A stretch of 64,000 bases of DNA, from positions 2,288,001-2,352,000 of the forward strand of contig NZ_CP109811.1 in assembly GCF_014856545.2 (NCBI RefSeq), read 5' to 3'. Origin of the DNA: Mesobacillus jeotgali. Its GTDB lineage: Bacteria > Bacillota > Bacilli > Bacillales > Cytobacillaceae. Each line of letters opens with the position of its first letter. The stretch's first letter is position 1. Under the pieces are notes generated by a model. That model ran no database searches and was not told the origin of the DNA. It saw only the letters and a list, made by a program, of their open reading frames with translations. Of the stretch, positions 44,838 to 53,243 are shown one piece after another. Made by a program: the position numbers and the translations under genes.

Positions 44838-45620
44838 TTATAATAGCGATTCCGCTCCGTCTATATAGACTTCTGTCCCTGTAATATAGGAAGACATGTC
44901 GGAAGCGAGAAAGAAGACGAGGTCTGCTACCTGATCTGGCTTTCCGGCGTGTTCCTCCAATGGTTGATTGCCCTCCGGATATTCAACTGGGATTTTAATT
45001 TTTTCGAGATCTTTCTCCTGCGGAAAGGTGTTTTTGCCTATGTTGGTTTCGATTGCGCCTGGGCAGATGATATTGACCCGGATTTTATACTGAGATAGCT
45101 CGAGTGCCGCCATTTTTCCGAATCCTGTCTGCCCGATTTTCGAAGTACTGTAAGCAGACATACCGAAATTCTTATAGATCCTGTTTCCGTTAATAGAACT
45201 CGTGATAATGACGCTGCCGCCGTGCTTCTTCATATGGGGGATTGCATATTTTACGGTAAGAAAGGTTCCCTTGAGGTTCGTGTTGATCGTTTCGTCCCAA
45301 TCCTCTGGAGCAAGGTCTTCAATTGGGGCGATGACACCATTGATGCCTGCGTTGGCAAAGACAATATCAACTTTCCCCCAGGCATCTATAACCTTTTGAT
45401 AGCTTCGTTCCATTTCGTCTGGCTTTGCGATATCACATTCAACGATCAGTGCGCTCCCGCCGGCCTCTTCAATGGACTCCTTAACATCCCTGGCGTTTTC
45501 TTCCTTCACATCAATCAATGCTACCTTTGCACCCTCCTTGGCAAGTTTGAGTGCTGCTGCTCTTCCTATACCGGAGCTGGCACCTGTTATAAAAGCGACC
45601 TTCCCATCTAATTGGCTCAT
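44838..45620 (-). CDS. SDR family oxidoreductase
   Basis: A 260-residue classical short-chain dehydrogenase. The NAD(P)-binding motif is TGASSGIG (about 12-19), followed by LIDV at the end of beta 2, where Asp suggests NAD preference. NAGI, SSINGN and the catalytic YSTSK are in place, and the ending ITGTEVYIDGAESLL is typical. The substrate is unknown. A GGAGGCAC site precedes ATG 45620. It is divergent from the DUF4230 gene. Confidence 0.9.
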   Translation of the reverse strand: MSQLDGKVAFITGASSGIGRAAALKLAKEGAKVALIDVKEENARDVKESIEEAGGSALIVECDIAKPDEMERSYQKVIDAWGKVDIVFANAGINGVIAPIEDLAPEDWDETINTNLKGTFLTVKYAIPHMKKHGGSVIITSSINGNRIYKNFGMSAYSTSKIGQTGFGKMAALELSQYKIRVNIICPGAIETNIGKNTFPQEKDLEKIKIPVEYPEGNQPLEEHAGKPDQVADLVFFLASDMSSYITGTEVYIDGAESLL

Positions 45621-45750
45621 TTTTAGTGCCTCCTTCTTGGTGATGTGGATATTGTTTAACTATGCCCCATTTATTGAAAAATAAAACTGTGGCAGCTAGC
45701 AAACTGTCATTCTATGAAACCTTTTCCAAACTAGTACGTAATAATAATAA

Positions 45751-45780
45751 GCCTCCTTATTTTATGGAGGATTTTTTTTC
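45751..45780 (+). terminator. Hairpin/T8 in the leader of the DUF4230 gene
   Basis: CCTCC and GGAGG around TTATTTTAT are followed by eight T, 63 bases before ATG 45843. No plus-strand gene lies just upstream, since the SDR gene is divergent. It may be an attenuator or a weak terminator. Confidence 0.4.
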
Positions 45781-45842
45781 AATAGGATTTGTCGAATGAA
45801 AGGATAATTTGTAATTTTATCAGTGCAGGAGGTTGAACATAA

Positions 45843-46553
45843 ATGGACAAGCAGGAAAAAGTTATTACTAAGATTGATGAGCTATTGACTGAATTAAAAT
45901 CGGGAAGAGAGGAAAGCGCGGCTTCCCTGGCTGCACATTCAGTGAGACCATCAAAGCTTAGTATGCTTAGCAGCAGACTAATGATTCTATTTTTCATAGC
46001 TTCAGTCATTGGTGCTGGCATTTGGTATGTTTCGGGGAACACGGGTAAGGCTGAGTCGTCTGTATTCATTGAACAAGTCCACGGCTTGGCAACATTGGCA
46101 ACAGCGGAGGCACATGTGAAGGTCATCCTTGAGCAGGAGGATAATGAGTTATTTGGGGAGAAAATCAACTTTAATATACCTGGCACAAAGCGTGAATGGC
46201 TATTGATTGTTCCAGCAACCGTGATAGCGGGTGTTGATTTGCAGGAAATCGATCAAGAAGACATAAAGGTTGATGAAGAGAAAAAGGTAGTAGAGATTGT
46301 ACTGCCACAGGCAAAATTCATTCAAGAACCATCTGTTAAGATGGACGAGGTCAGGACATTTTCAGATGAAGGAATTTTTCGTGGAAAAATAGAGTGGGAC
46401 CAAGGATTCAATTTGGCAGCAATAGCCCAGGAAGAAATTAAGCAAGAAGCAATAGAAGCAGGTATTTTACAAAAAGCTGATAAAAATGCTGAAACAGTAT
46501 TAACGGAGTTTTTCGGCCATTTGGGATACAATGTCATTATAAATAGAAGATAA
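45843..46553 (+). CDS. DUF4230 domain membrane protein
   Basis: A 236-residue protein. A cytosolic N-terminus of about 45 residues, partly coiled coil, precedes one helix (LMILFFIASVIGAGIWYV, about 46-63) and an outer DUF4230 domain: LATLATAEAHVKVI, REWLLIVPATVIAGVDLQEI, VVEIVLPQAKF and a C-terminal helix with VLTEFFGHLGYNVII. The domain is of unknown function. A CAGGAGG site precedes ATG 45843. The following 200 bases hold no gene or clear signal. Confidence 0.86.
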   Translation: MDKQEKVITKIDELLTELKSGREESAASLAAHSVRPSKLSMLSSRLMILFFIASVIGAGIWYVSGNTGKAESSVFIEQVHGLATLATAEAHVKVILEQEDNELFGEKINFNIPGTKREWLLIVPATVIAGVDLQEIDQEDIKVDEEKKVVEIVLPQAKFIQEPSVKMDEVRTFSDEGIFRGKIEWDQGFNLAAIAQEEIKQEAIEAGILQKADKNAETVLTEFFGHLGYNVIINRR

Positions 46554-46769
46554 TAATGTTATGTTAACAAATAGATGTTAAAAACCAGAACAGCAATTAA
46601 GTTGGGGTAGAACATCCGTCTAAAAAATAATAGAACTTATTAAATATTTTCAGCCATCTTGCAAATATTAATAATAAACCCAAGTGTTGGGGAGGTTTAT
46701 ATTAAGACTGGTTAGCGGGTCGCTACAGCACTTAGCCATTTGACAATAGACTAAAATGAGGTGAAATGG

Positions 46770-46910
46770 ATGAGGATTTGCGAAGTTTGTGGACGAAAAG
46801 ATGTTTCAGAGAACAAAGAAGAAAAGCTTTTCCAACCTGTGAGGCTTCATGTATGCGAGAGCTGCAAGCAAGACCGGAGGATGACACCTCTGGGGGATTG
46901 GGCATTTTAA
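46770..46910 (+). CDS. Small zinc-ribbon protein, 46 aa
   Basis: ATG 46770 follows GAGGTG. The product has CEVCGRK near the start and CESCKQDRR near residue 30, giving a CxxC...CxxC zinc ribbon of rubredoxin-knuckle type, and ends in LGDWAF. The terminator directly behind it supports a real gene. The role is unknown; small ribbons of this kind are often nucleic-acid or protein adaptors. Confidence 0.72.
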   Translation: MRICEVCGRKDVSENKEEKLFQPVRLHVCESCKQDRRMTPLGDWAF

Positions 46911-46914
46911 AATC

Positions 46915-46941
46915 AATCCAGGCGCAGGCCTGGATTTTTGC
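46915..46941 (+). terminator. Terminator after the zinc-ribbon gene
   Basis: AATCCAGGC and GCCTGGATT arms are followed by TTTG. Confidence 0.85.
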
Positions 46942-46956
46942 TCTCGATTCGAGAGC

Positions 46957-47136
46957 CTAGTTTTCATCCAAACCATCAATAGAGACAAGCTGCCTTTCTT
47001 CATGAGTTCCTCTTGGTGAAATGACCGCCATGCTTGAAGTAGAATCGATGCTTTCAATCCAGATTGGCACACCATGGTAATGGACAGAAATTTCATTTTC
47101 CGCAGCTAATATTTCCTTCACACGTTGTAAGTCCAT
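46957..47136 (-). CDS. sspH: H-type small acid-soluble spore protein
   Basis: A 59-residue protein with the SspH pattern: MDLQRVKEIL at the start, then ISVHYHGVPIWIESID, SSMAVISPRGTHEERQ and LVSIDGLDEN. SspH proteins are minor SASPs made in the forespore. GAGGTGA precedes ATG 47136. A sigma-G promoter would be expected upstream but was not identified with confidence. It supports a spore-forming host. Confidence 0.87.
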   Translation of the reverse strand: MDLQRVKEILAAENEISVHYHGVPIWIESIDSTSSMAVISPRGTHEERQLVSIDGLDEN

Positions 47137-47216
47137 AATTCTCTCACCTCATATTTAAAATATCCATTCAGATGATTAGGTATGTATGATGATCGTGGTT
47201 GTGGAAAAAGAAATCT

Positions 47217-47254
47217 AAAAAAGCGAACCAAGCTGATAATTTTGGTTCGCTTTT
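47217..47254 (-). terminator. Terminator after the secreted phosphodiesterase
   Basis: AAAAGCGAACCA and TGGTTCGCTTTT arms have T-runs on either strand. It ends the minus-strand gene at 47260. Confidence 0.88.
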
Positions 47255-47259
47255 GCCGA

Positions 47260-49200
47260 TTATTCAGTTAGGTCTTTAATCTTCTTCCCTTCAACGTAAG
47301 AGGAAATTTGCAATCCCAGAAGTTCATAAATAGTGGGTGCTATATCAATATTAGAAACTGGATCTATCTGTTTACCATTAGGGATGTCAGGGCCCATAGC
47401 CATAAAAACTGCTTTCAGTTTCTCGCGTTTCGGGTTACCGCCATGCGTGCCATAATCGGGAGTTGGTTTTACGATATGCGATTCACCCTGGCCCATTATA
47501 TACCCGGGTGAAGCCATTAATAAAACATCTCCGGCATTTCGCTCCTTCGACTTTTTACTTTGGGATATTTTCTTTATATCCTCATAGGGGTGGACACTAG
47601 CATTCGTAAGATAACCAAATAAATCTTTTGTATTTTCTTTTACACCGTTAAAGGATAAATTCACTGTGCTTTTCCATATTGCTCTCAGTTGATGCTTGAT
47701 GACAGGACCGTTTTCATTCCTGTTCACCTTGATTCCCTTGAAGGCCTGGATGATTTCGTTACGCACCTGTTCATAGTTATCTTCTGGAACAATTCCATGC
47801 TTTTCTCTCGATTTTAAGTTGATGTACACATGAGCTGCCGAACCACTTGGTATCGCGATTGCTTTTGACCTTTTATAATCAATTTTTCCATCAGAATCCA
47901 ATACAAGAAGACCATTATCCTTCAAAACTTTATTGGGCTCTAATGCTGAGTGCGCCGGTTCCATGCCATGGTCAGAAACAATTAAGAGATGGTCATTCCC
48001 ATCAAGGGACTTAACGGTCTTGCCAACCACCTTGTCAGCAACCTTATATGACCATTCAATATATTCCATGTACTTTTTTGATTTTTCAGGTGAGTAATCA
48101 GGCTGTCTCGGATCTGTAAGCAGATACTTGTGCTCCTGATGGTCAATTTGTGGTGCATAGAACATCAGCAAATCTGGCTGATACTCATTTTTGATGAAAA
48201 GTGATACATCTGCCACCCAATTGACAAACCTCTCCGAAATCTCTTCATATTCCTTTCTGGAGATCCAGCCCTTTTCCAATGCTGTATCATCATCCTGAGG
48301 GGGGAAGAAACCGAATTTGTTCCTAATTATGTCAGCAAACCCTTTAGGTCCATCAATTTGGCCTGATGTCACCTCTGAACGGTACATCACAGCATCTTTG
48401 GCCAATCCCGGGTCTGCAGTAGTGAACTTGAACCAGAAGCCTGCAGTTTTGCTTTCCTTTACCGGCAGGCTGACTGAGCCCCATTCTTTAGGACTGACTC
48501 CATTATGAACAGTTGTTTTATTGCTTGTCACAATAAATTTATCGTAATTCTTTTCCTGGTCGTTGGTTGAATCATATGCCAAAACATGCATTTTCTTGTT
48601 TTTACTGTCCTCGACCTTGATCGTGAAGGATGCTTCCTTCAATGGGCTAAAGCTAGACGGAGGGTTGTTCCAGCCTGATGCTTCTGAGAATCTGAGTTTT
48701 TCCTGTTTGCTGGGGGACCATGTATCCCCATAATAAATCGTATAGTCAGCCTGCTTCCCTATGGAAGGGTTTGCTCCGGCAAACGCAACTGTTGCAGTTG
48801 TTTTTCCCTGCTTCCGGGCTGAGACCCATAGTGGATCTACCTCAAATTCACTTAAGAAGGCACTTTTCTGGTTTGTCATTGCTGCATCTTTCTGTTGCCA
48901 GGCATTGCTAACAATGGATGTTTGCAGCGGAGTTGCTCCAGTTGCAATAGCTGCGTGTGATGGGGCAGTAAGGGACGGGCTGACTGTCTTGGCATATTTG
49001 GCAATTGTTCCTTTTTTAATAACATTCTCTATATTAGGCAGTTTGCCGTCTTTTACATAACTCCTTGTGAGATCATTGCGCATGCCATCAAAAGAAATAA
49101 GAATGACCTGTCGATCCCCCGCTGCATCAGCCAGTGGTACATTGATGGTTAAAATAGTCATAAATAATAGAACGATTGCTTTAAAAAATCTTGTTGTCAT
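47260..49200 (-). CDS. Secreted alkaline phosphatase superfamily phosphodiesterase
   Basis: A 646-residue exported enzyme. The signal peptide (about 1-27) ends in ADAA. It has the type I phosphodiesterase metal sites: LISFDGMRNDL, SLTAPSHAAIATGATP with Thr or Ser nucleophile, FYAPQIDHQEHKY, LIVSDHGMEPAHS, and YGTHGGNP with a late His ligand. An insert of about 130 residues between the first and second motif is beta-rich. It probably releases phosphate from organic phosphates outside the cell. ATG 49200 has AGGGAG upstream. It has no close similarity to the cytosolic relative at 37453. Confidence 0.88.
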   Translation of the reverse strand: MTTRFFKAIVLLFMTILTINVPLADAAGDRQVILISFDGMRNDLTRSYVKDGKLPNIENVIKKGTIAKYAKTVSPSLTAPSHAAIATGATPLQTSIVSNAWQQKDAAMTNQKSAFLSEFEVDPLWVSARKQGKTTATVAFAGANPSIGKQADYTIYYGDTWSPSKQEKLRFSEASGWNNPPSSFSPLKEASFTIKVEDSKNKKMHVLAYDSTNDQEKNYDKFIVTSNKTTVHNGVSPKEWGSVSLPVKESKTAGFWFKFTTADPGLAKDAVMYRSEVTSGQIDGPKGFADIIRNKFGFFPPQDDDTALEKGWISRKEYEEISERFVNWVADVSLFIKNEYQPDLLMFYAPQIDHQEHKYLLTDPRQPDYSPEKSKKYMEYIEWSYKVADKVVGKTVKSLDGNDHLLIVSDHGMEPAHSALEPNKVLKDNGLLVLDSDGKIDYKRSKAIAIPSGSAAHVYINLKSREKHGIVPEDNYEQVRNEIIQAFKGIKVNRNENGPVIKHQLRAIWKSTVNLSFNGVKENTKDLFGYLTNASVHPYEDIKKISQSKKSKERNAGDVLLMASPGYIMGQGESHIVKPTPDYGTHGGNPKREKLKAVFMAMGPDIPNGKQIDPVSNIDIAPTIYELLGLQISSYVEGKKIKDLTE

Positions 49201-49364
49201 AAATTCTCCCTGCTTTGATGTTATATCAGGCATTTACCTATTTTTAAGGTGAGTAAAACTATTAAAAAAATGGTTATTCAGCTGCCAGGCAATCATAAAA
49301 TTGCTGCTCGATAAAATCTGCATAAATTCATGATAAATTTTATATAAAAGGAGGGCGAGTTAGT

Positions 49365-49922
49365 ATGAAACTAAACCGCAGATTTAAAATAGTATTGGTG
49401 TCCATTAGTACAGTATTATTTTTAACAGCTTGCTCAGGTGAAGAAGAGAAATCCAGCACTGGAGATCACAACAGCCATGCAAATATGGAGCATTCTGGAT
49501 CGGGTGAGTTACCCGAAGGGCTGAAGGAAGCTGCTGATCCAACATACAAAGTTGGCAGTCAGGCCATTATTAATGATGACCATATGCCAGGCATGGATGG
49601 AGCGGAGGCTACTATCGTAGGAGCATATGATACAGTCGTCTATTCCTTATCCTATGACCCGACGAACGGGGGAGATCGTGTAGAACAACATAAATGGGTC
49701 ATCCATGAAGAGCTGCTTGATGCCGGAGCAGAACCATTGCAGCCGGGTGATGAAACTACAATCAATACCGATCATATGGAAGGAATGCAGGGAGCAAAAG
49801 CGGTCATTGATTCAGCCGAAGAAATGACAGTCTACATGGTCGATTTCACGCCAACAGATGGTTCTGAAAAAGTAACGAACCACCAATGGGTAACCGAAGA
49901 TGAACTTGAGCCTGCTAATTAA
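49365..49922 (+). CDS. ydhK: YdhK-type lipoprotein (DUF1541)
   Basis: A 185-residue lipoprotein with lipobox LTAC followed by a His- and Ser-rich linker (GDHNSHANMEHSGSG). Two copies of DUF1541 follow (about 62-120 and 125-183). Each has INDDHMPGMDGAEATIVGAY or INTDHMEGMQGAKAVIDSA, and ends HKWVIHEEL or HQWVTEDEL. In B. subtilis YdhK is linked to a copper or metal efflux neighbourhood, but here no transporter is adjacent. The His/Met-rich motifs suggest metal binding. AAAGGAGGG precedes the start. Confidence 0.88.
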   Translation: MKLNRRFKIVLVSISTVLFLTACSGEEEKSSTGDHNSHANMEHSGSGELPEGLKEAADPTYKVGSQAIINDDHMPGMDGAEATIVGAYDTVVYSLSYDPTNGGDRVEQHKWVIHEELLDAGAEPLQPGDETTINTDHMEGMQGAKAVIDSAEEMTVYMVDFTPTDGSEKVTNHQWVTEDELEPAN

Positions 49923-50004
49923 TATTGAAGATTACCAAAATCATGCAGGATTGTCCCTTTTTAGTCAGGGTATATAAGTATTAAGACAAGAGGAGGGATG
50001 ACGC

Positions 50005-50118
50005 ATGAAGAAATTAATCAGGACAGCGCTTAAATGGGGACCTGTTCTATATCCAATTGTAAAAAAAATGATGAATAACAGGAAATCATCCTCAATTAAA
50101 ACAAGCTATTCAAAATAA
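50005..50118 (+). CDS. Small basic peptide, 37 aa
   Basis: ATG 50005 follows GAGGAGGGA. The product has an amphipathic helix (LIRTALKWGPVLYPIVKKMM) and a basic serine-rich tail. A terminator follows. The size and strong site suggest a small membrane-associated protein; the function is unknown. Confidence 0.6.
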   Translation: MKKLIRTALKWGPVLYPIVKKMMNNRKSSSIKTSYSK

Positions 50119-50132
50119 ATGAAAATCCGGGA

Positions 50133-50168
50133 CCGTACAGTAGTCAATTTAGGCTGCTGTGCGGTTTT
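50133..50168 (+). terminator. Terminator after the 37-aa gene
   Basis: CCGTACAG pairs with CTGTGCGG over a partly paired loop, followed by TTTTAC. The rest of 50169-50414 shows no gene. Confidence 0.68.
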
Positions 50169-50414
50169 ACTTTGTTTTAGGCTTTTTGTCACCCTTTGTT
50201 GCTATTGACCACAAAGTTGCAAATCAACCTTGTATTATGTTTTGGTTATGCTTCATTACACTTGTTTAACAGTTTTTAATGCTATAAGTGATAAATAATC
50301 TTTATATTTCAGACTATTGTTCATGTTATAATGTTAAAATGAATCATAAACTGTGTTTTAGTATTGATAATACATGAAGCTGGCTTGCACGGGTCTTTTA
50401 AAAGGAAGGTATCT

Positions 50415-51581
50415 ATGGTCGAGGAAAATATTACGAGAATTGAAATGAATGGCAAGGAATACATACTGATTGGAACTGCACATGTTTCAAAGCACAGCGC
50501 TGAGCAGGTGAAGGAGGTAATTGAAGCTGAGAGACCTGATTCTGTCTGTGTTGAATTGGACGAGCAGCGTTACCAGACGATTACCGAAGGTTCAAAGTGG
50601 CAGGAGATGGATATCATCCAGGTCATCAAGGAAAAACGCGCTTCTCTTTTACTAATGAATCTCGCTATTTCTTCATTCCAAAACCGGATGGCGAAGGAGC
50701 TTGGTATCAAAGCAGGGCAAGAAATGATCCAGGGAATAGAATCTGCAAAGGAAGTCGGAGCAAAACTTGTGCTTGCAGACCGTAATATCCAGATAACTTT
50801 TTCACGAATATGGGGTAACCTTGGCTTAAAGGGAAAGGCAATATTGTTAAGCCAAATCATAACCAGCATCTTCAGCAGGGACAGCATTTCAGAGGAAGAG
50901 CTCGAAAAGCTGAAGGAACAGGATACAATCAACGCAATGCTGAATGAATTCACTGAGACATTTCCGCGTTTGAAGAAGCCATTGATTGACGAGCGTGACC
51001 AGTATTTAGCTCAGAAAATCAAGGAAGCACCTGGAGAAAAAATCGTCGCTGTCTTGGGTGCAGCACACGTACCTGGAATTAAAGAAGAGATAAAAAAAGA
51101 TCATGATCTAAATAAACTACGGGCAATTCCGCCGAAATCGAATTGGCCAAAGGTCATTGGCTGGAGCATTCCTATCTTGATCCTGGCTATTATCGTCTAT
51201 ACGTTTTTAGCTAACCCAACTGCCGGTTTCGCCCAAACTGTCAGCTGGATCTTATGGAATGGCAGCCTTTCCGCCCTGGGAGCAGCAATCGCAATGGGGC
51301 ACCCATTGACCATTTTGACAGCTTTTATAGCAGCCCCGATAACTTCATTGAACCCTTTGCTTGCCGCAGGCTGGTTTGCCGGATTGGCACAGGCTTATAT
51401 CCGGAGGCCTAACGTAAAGGACTTTGAGACACTATCAGAGGATATTTTTAGTTTAAAAGGATTCTGGCGGAACAAAGTCAGCCGAATCTTGCTGATTGTT
51501 GTACTTGCCAATCTGGGGAGCTCGCTCGGAACCTTCATTGGCGGCGCTGACGTGATCAGGGTCTTTATCGAGAACTTATAG
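50415..51581 (+). CDS. TraB/PrgY family membrane protein
   Basis: A 388-residue protein. The soluble N-terminal TraB domain (1-240) has YILIGTAHVSKHSAEQV, VCVELDEQRY, and VAVLGAAHVPGI, whose conserved His and Glu residues suggest a metal-dependent hydrolase of the GumN/Tiki type. The C-terminal third holds about four membrane helices. In Enterococcus PrgY and TraB lower pheromone activity; chromosomal homologues have no settled role. GGAAGGT lies before ATG 50415. Confidence 0.88.
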   Translation: MVEENITRIEMNGKEYILIGTAHVSKHSAEQVKEVIEAERPDSVCVELDEQRYQTITEGSKWQEMDIIQVIKEKRASLLLMNLAISSFQNRMAKELGIKAGQEMIQGIESAKEVGAKLVLADRNIQITFSRIWGNLGLKGKAILLSQIITSIFSRDSISEEELEKLKEQDTINAMLNEFTETFPRLKKPLIDERDQYLAQKIKEAPGEKIVAVLGAAHVPGIKEEIKKDHDLNKLRAIPPKSNWPKVIGWSIPILILAIIVYTFLANPTAGFAQTVSWILWNGSLSALGAAIAMGHPLTILTAFIAAPITSLNPLLAAGWFAGLAQAYIRRPNVKDFETLSEDIFSLKGFWRNKVSRILLIVVLANLGSSLGTFIGGADVIRVFIENL

Positions 51582-51587
51582 GGATAT

Positions 51588-51619
51588 GAACGAAATCATT
51601 TAGATTTCGTTCTTTTTTT
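51588..51619 (+). terminator. Terminator after the TraB gene
   Basis: GAACGAAATC and GATTTCGTTC arms are followed by TTTTTTT. Confidence 0.9.
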
Positions 51620-51809
51620 ATGTTTTTTTTATAAACTTCGCCTGTTTTACACAAGGTATGCTCAAAAGTCCTCCTGACGAGAACTTTAATGATCTGAACG
51701 CGGAATCTTCTTTGTAAAGCACCACCCAATGGTAAAACAGCCTTTTTTTCTAAAATAAAAGAAATATAAGAAGAAATTTGGCGAAAAAGGAGGAACTCTG
51801 TTACATAAA

Positions 51810-52070
51810 ATGGAATATAAAAAGGGAAAGATTTTACAATGGAGTGATACTGTGAACGTTTTAAAACCTGCTTTGTCTATTTCAATCCTAATTCATTTCC
51901 TATACATAATAGGCATCCTGTTTTTTGCTTACTTTAACAACATGTTTTTAACCAATAACGCTTCTTTTATAGGTGAAATCCCAATCCTTTTGATGTTTTC
52001 AACTTTCGTTTTTACTGCAATCATCAGCTTGATCCTCTGGGTTATCAGAAGTACGAATTTAAACAGCTAA
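51810..52070 (+). CDS. Small membrane protein, 86 aa
   Basis: Two hydrophobic helices (about 24-43 and 55-78: LIHFLYIIGILFFAYF and PILLMFSTFVFTAIISLIL) with short tails. The start is uncertain: ATG 51810 is 16 bases from AAGGAGG, while GTG 51852 has GGAG seven bases upstream and would give 72 residues that still keep both helices. No family is recognised. Confidence 0.58.
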   Translation: MEYKKGKILQWSDTVNVLKPALSISILIHFLYIIGILFFAYFNNMFLTNNASFIGEIPILLMFSTFVFTAIISLILWVIRSTNLNS

Positions 52071-52085
52071 CACAGCAAAAAAAAA

Positions 52086-52108
52086 ATCATCCTCAAATGT
52101 GGGATGAC
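52086..52108 (-). terminator. Minus-strand terminator
   Basis: TCATCCC and GGATGA arms are followed on the minus strand by nine or more T. It sits behind the small gene at 52140-52238. Confidence 0.7.
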
Positions 52109-52139
52109 TAGAAGGTGAATGTACAACTATGGTGAATGC

Positions 52140-52238
52140 TTACTTTTTCTTCTTTCTTTTCGAGTTCTTTTGGAAATCATTCTGTCGTTTTGCATCCTGT
52201 TTAAAAGCTTCCATTGCCTTGCTGTACAATAAACTCAC
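52140..52238 (-). CDS. Very small basic protein, 32 aa
   Basis: GTG 52238 lies eight bases after GGAGG. The product (SLLYSKAMEAFKQDAKRQ, then a stretch ending in KRKKKK) is an amphipathic helix with a strongly basic tail. A minus-strand terminator follows within 35 bases. It may be a nucleic-acid or membrane-binding micropeptide; I cannot name a family. Confidence 0.5.
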   Translation of the reverse strand: MSLLYSKAMEAFKQDAKRQNDFQKNSKRKKKK

Positions 52239-52370
52239 CTTCAGCACCTCCTTCATTCATTCTTATTACCTTCGTTCCCGTTGACTATGGGTGTAAAACT
52301 TAAATTAGGAACAATTTTTAAAAAGGTATATTAGAAATTTTATGAAGGCAGAAACTTGTATTATGCAGAA

Positions 52371-52400
52371 AAGACGCCCAGATCATCTGGACGTCTTTAT
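52371..52400 (-). terminator. Terminator after the 52402 gene
   Basis: AAGACGTCCAG and CTGGGCGTCTT arms are followed by TTTC on the minus strand. Confidence 0.82.
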
Positions 52401-52401
52401 T

Positions 52402-52620
52402 TTACTTTTTATTTACTTGTTTGCCGCTTTTTTTCTGACTCTGCGATTTCGTATTTCCGACCTGAAACTCTGAGCCCAGTTCGATATCATTTCTTTTATC
52501 ATGCTTTTCAATTTGTTCCCTTGTTTGATCTTTGTTGCTCATACCTTGTCTCGCCATTCTTTTCAGCTCACTTTCCTTCAATGTATCTAATAAAGCCTTA
52601 TTATTATCTTCATTTAACAA
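52402..52620 (-). CDS. Small hydrophilic protein, 72 aa
   Basis: A very polar protein: LNEDNNKALLDTLKESELKR, MSNKDQTREQIEKHDKRND, then a Ser/Gln/Lys-rich tail, probably disordered at the end. The start is TTG 52620, four bases after the stop of the gene at 52625, without a clear ribosome binding site, so it would depend on translation of that gene. A terminator follows it directly, which supports an operon end here. The family is unknown. Confidence 0.55.
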   Translation of the reverse strand: MLNEDNNKALLDTLKESELKRMARQGMSNKDQTREQIEKHDKRNDIELGSEFQVGNTKSQSQKKSGKQVNKK

Positions 52621-52624
52621 AAAA

Positions 52625-53104
52625 TTATTGATTGGTGATATCTGATTGTCCTCGTATTACTTTGTCATAAAAAACCTGGAATCCATATAAAACTAGGGTT
52701 TTAAATAAAAACACTATCGAAAGTTGGAATTTTGTTAAGCGTACCAATGAGACATAGCCAACTTTCTTGAAGATGTTCAGTCCATAATAAGTGAACAGTG
52801 AATCAATTAGGATATTGACCAATAAATAAAGGTTAAATTTTTTATAGGTGTATTTCATGATCCAAAATGACCCTATGAAAAATGGTCCCCAGATTAGGGG
52901 CATTTCAGCTAATACGTTTGGTTTAATTTTAAACGGAAACCACCACCACTTTCTTTTTTCAGCCAGCCTTCCTTCAAACATTAGATAAATTCCCATGAAC
53001 AATGTACCGGGCAGGAACTTCCTGAACGTTTGTTTACCAAGAAGAGGCAGCGACAGCCAGGGCAGGACAGCCATTAGAAATATGTAAAGTTTTAAATTCT
53101 TCAT
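52625..53104 (-). CDS. CBO0543 family membrane protein
   Basis: A 159-residue protein with four to five membrane helices. The pattern KRKWWWFPFKIKPNVLAEMP and IWGPFFIGSFWIMKYTYKKF followed by FNLYLLVNILIDSLFTYYG agrees with CBO0543, a Firmicutes family of unknown function, often near sporulation or germination genes. ATG 53104 is six bases from AAAAGGAG. It is cotranscribed with the small hydrophilic gene. Confidence 0.78.
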   Translation of the reverse strand: MKNLKLYIFLMAVLPWLSLPLLGKQTFRKFLPGTLFMGIYLMFEGRLAEKRKWWWFPFKIKPNVLAEMPLIWGPFFIGSFWIMKYTYKKFNLYLLVNILIDSLFTYYGLNIFKKVGYVSLVRLTKFQLSIVFLFKTLVLYGFQVFYDKVIRGQSDITNQ

Positions 53105-53243
53105 AAGCAACTCCTTTTGGAATTGATTTTTTTAGTATCTCCACATCAGGATAAAAGATGAATGATATTAAAAATTTCTATCGATCATCATTTCTTACTC
53201 TTTTGAACAGTAAGTATAAGAAGGAAAAGGAGGGGGTAAAGGG

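Noticed and set aside
46806..47096. Minus-strand 96-codon frame over the zinc-ribbon gene
   Set aside because: It conflicts with the clear sspH frame on the same strand and the zinc-ribbon frame on the other.
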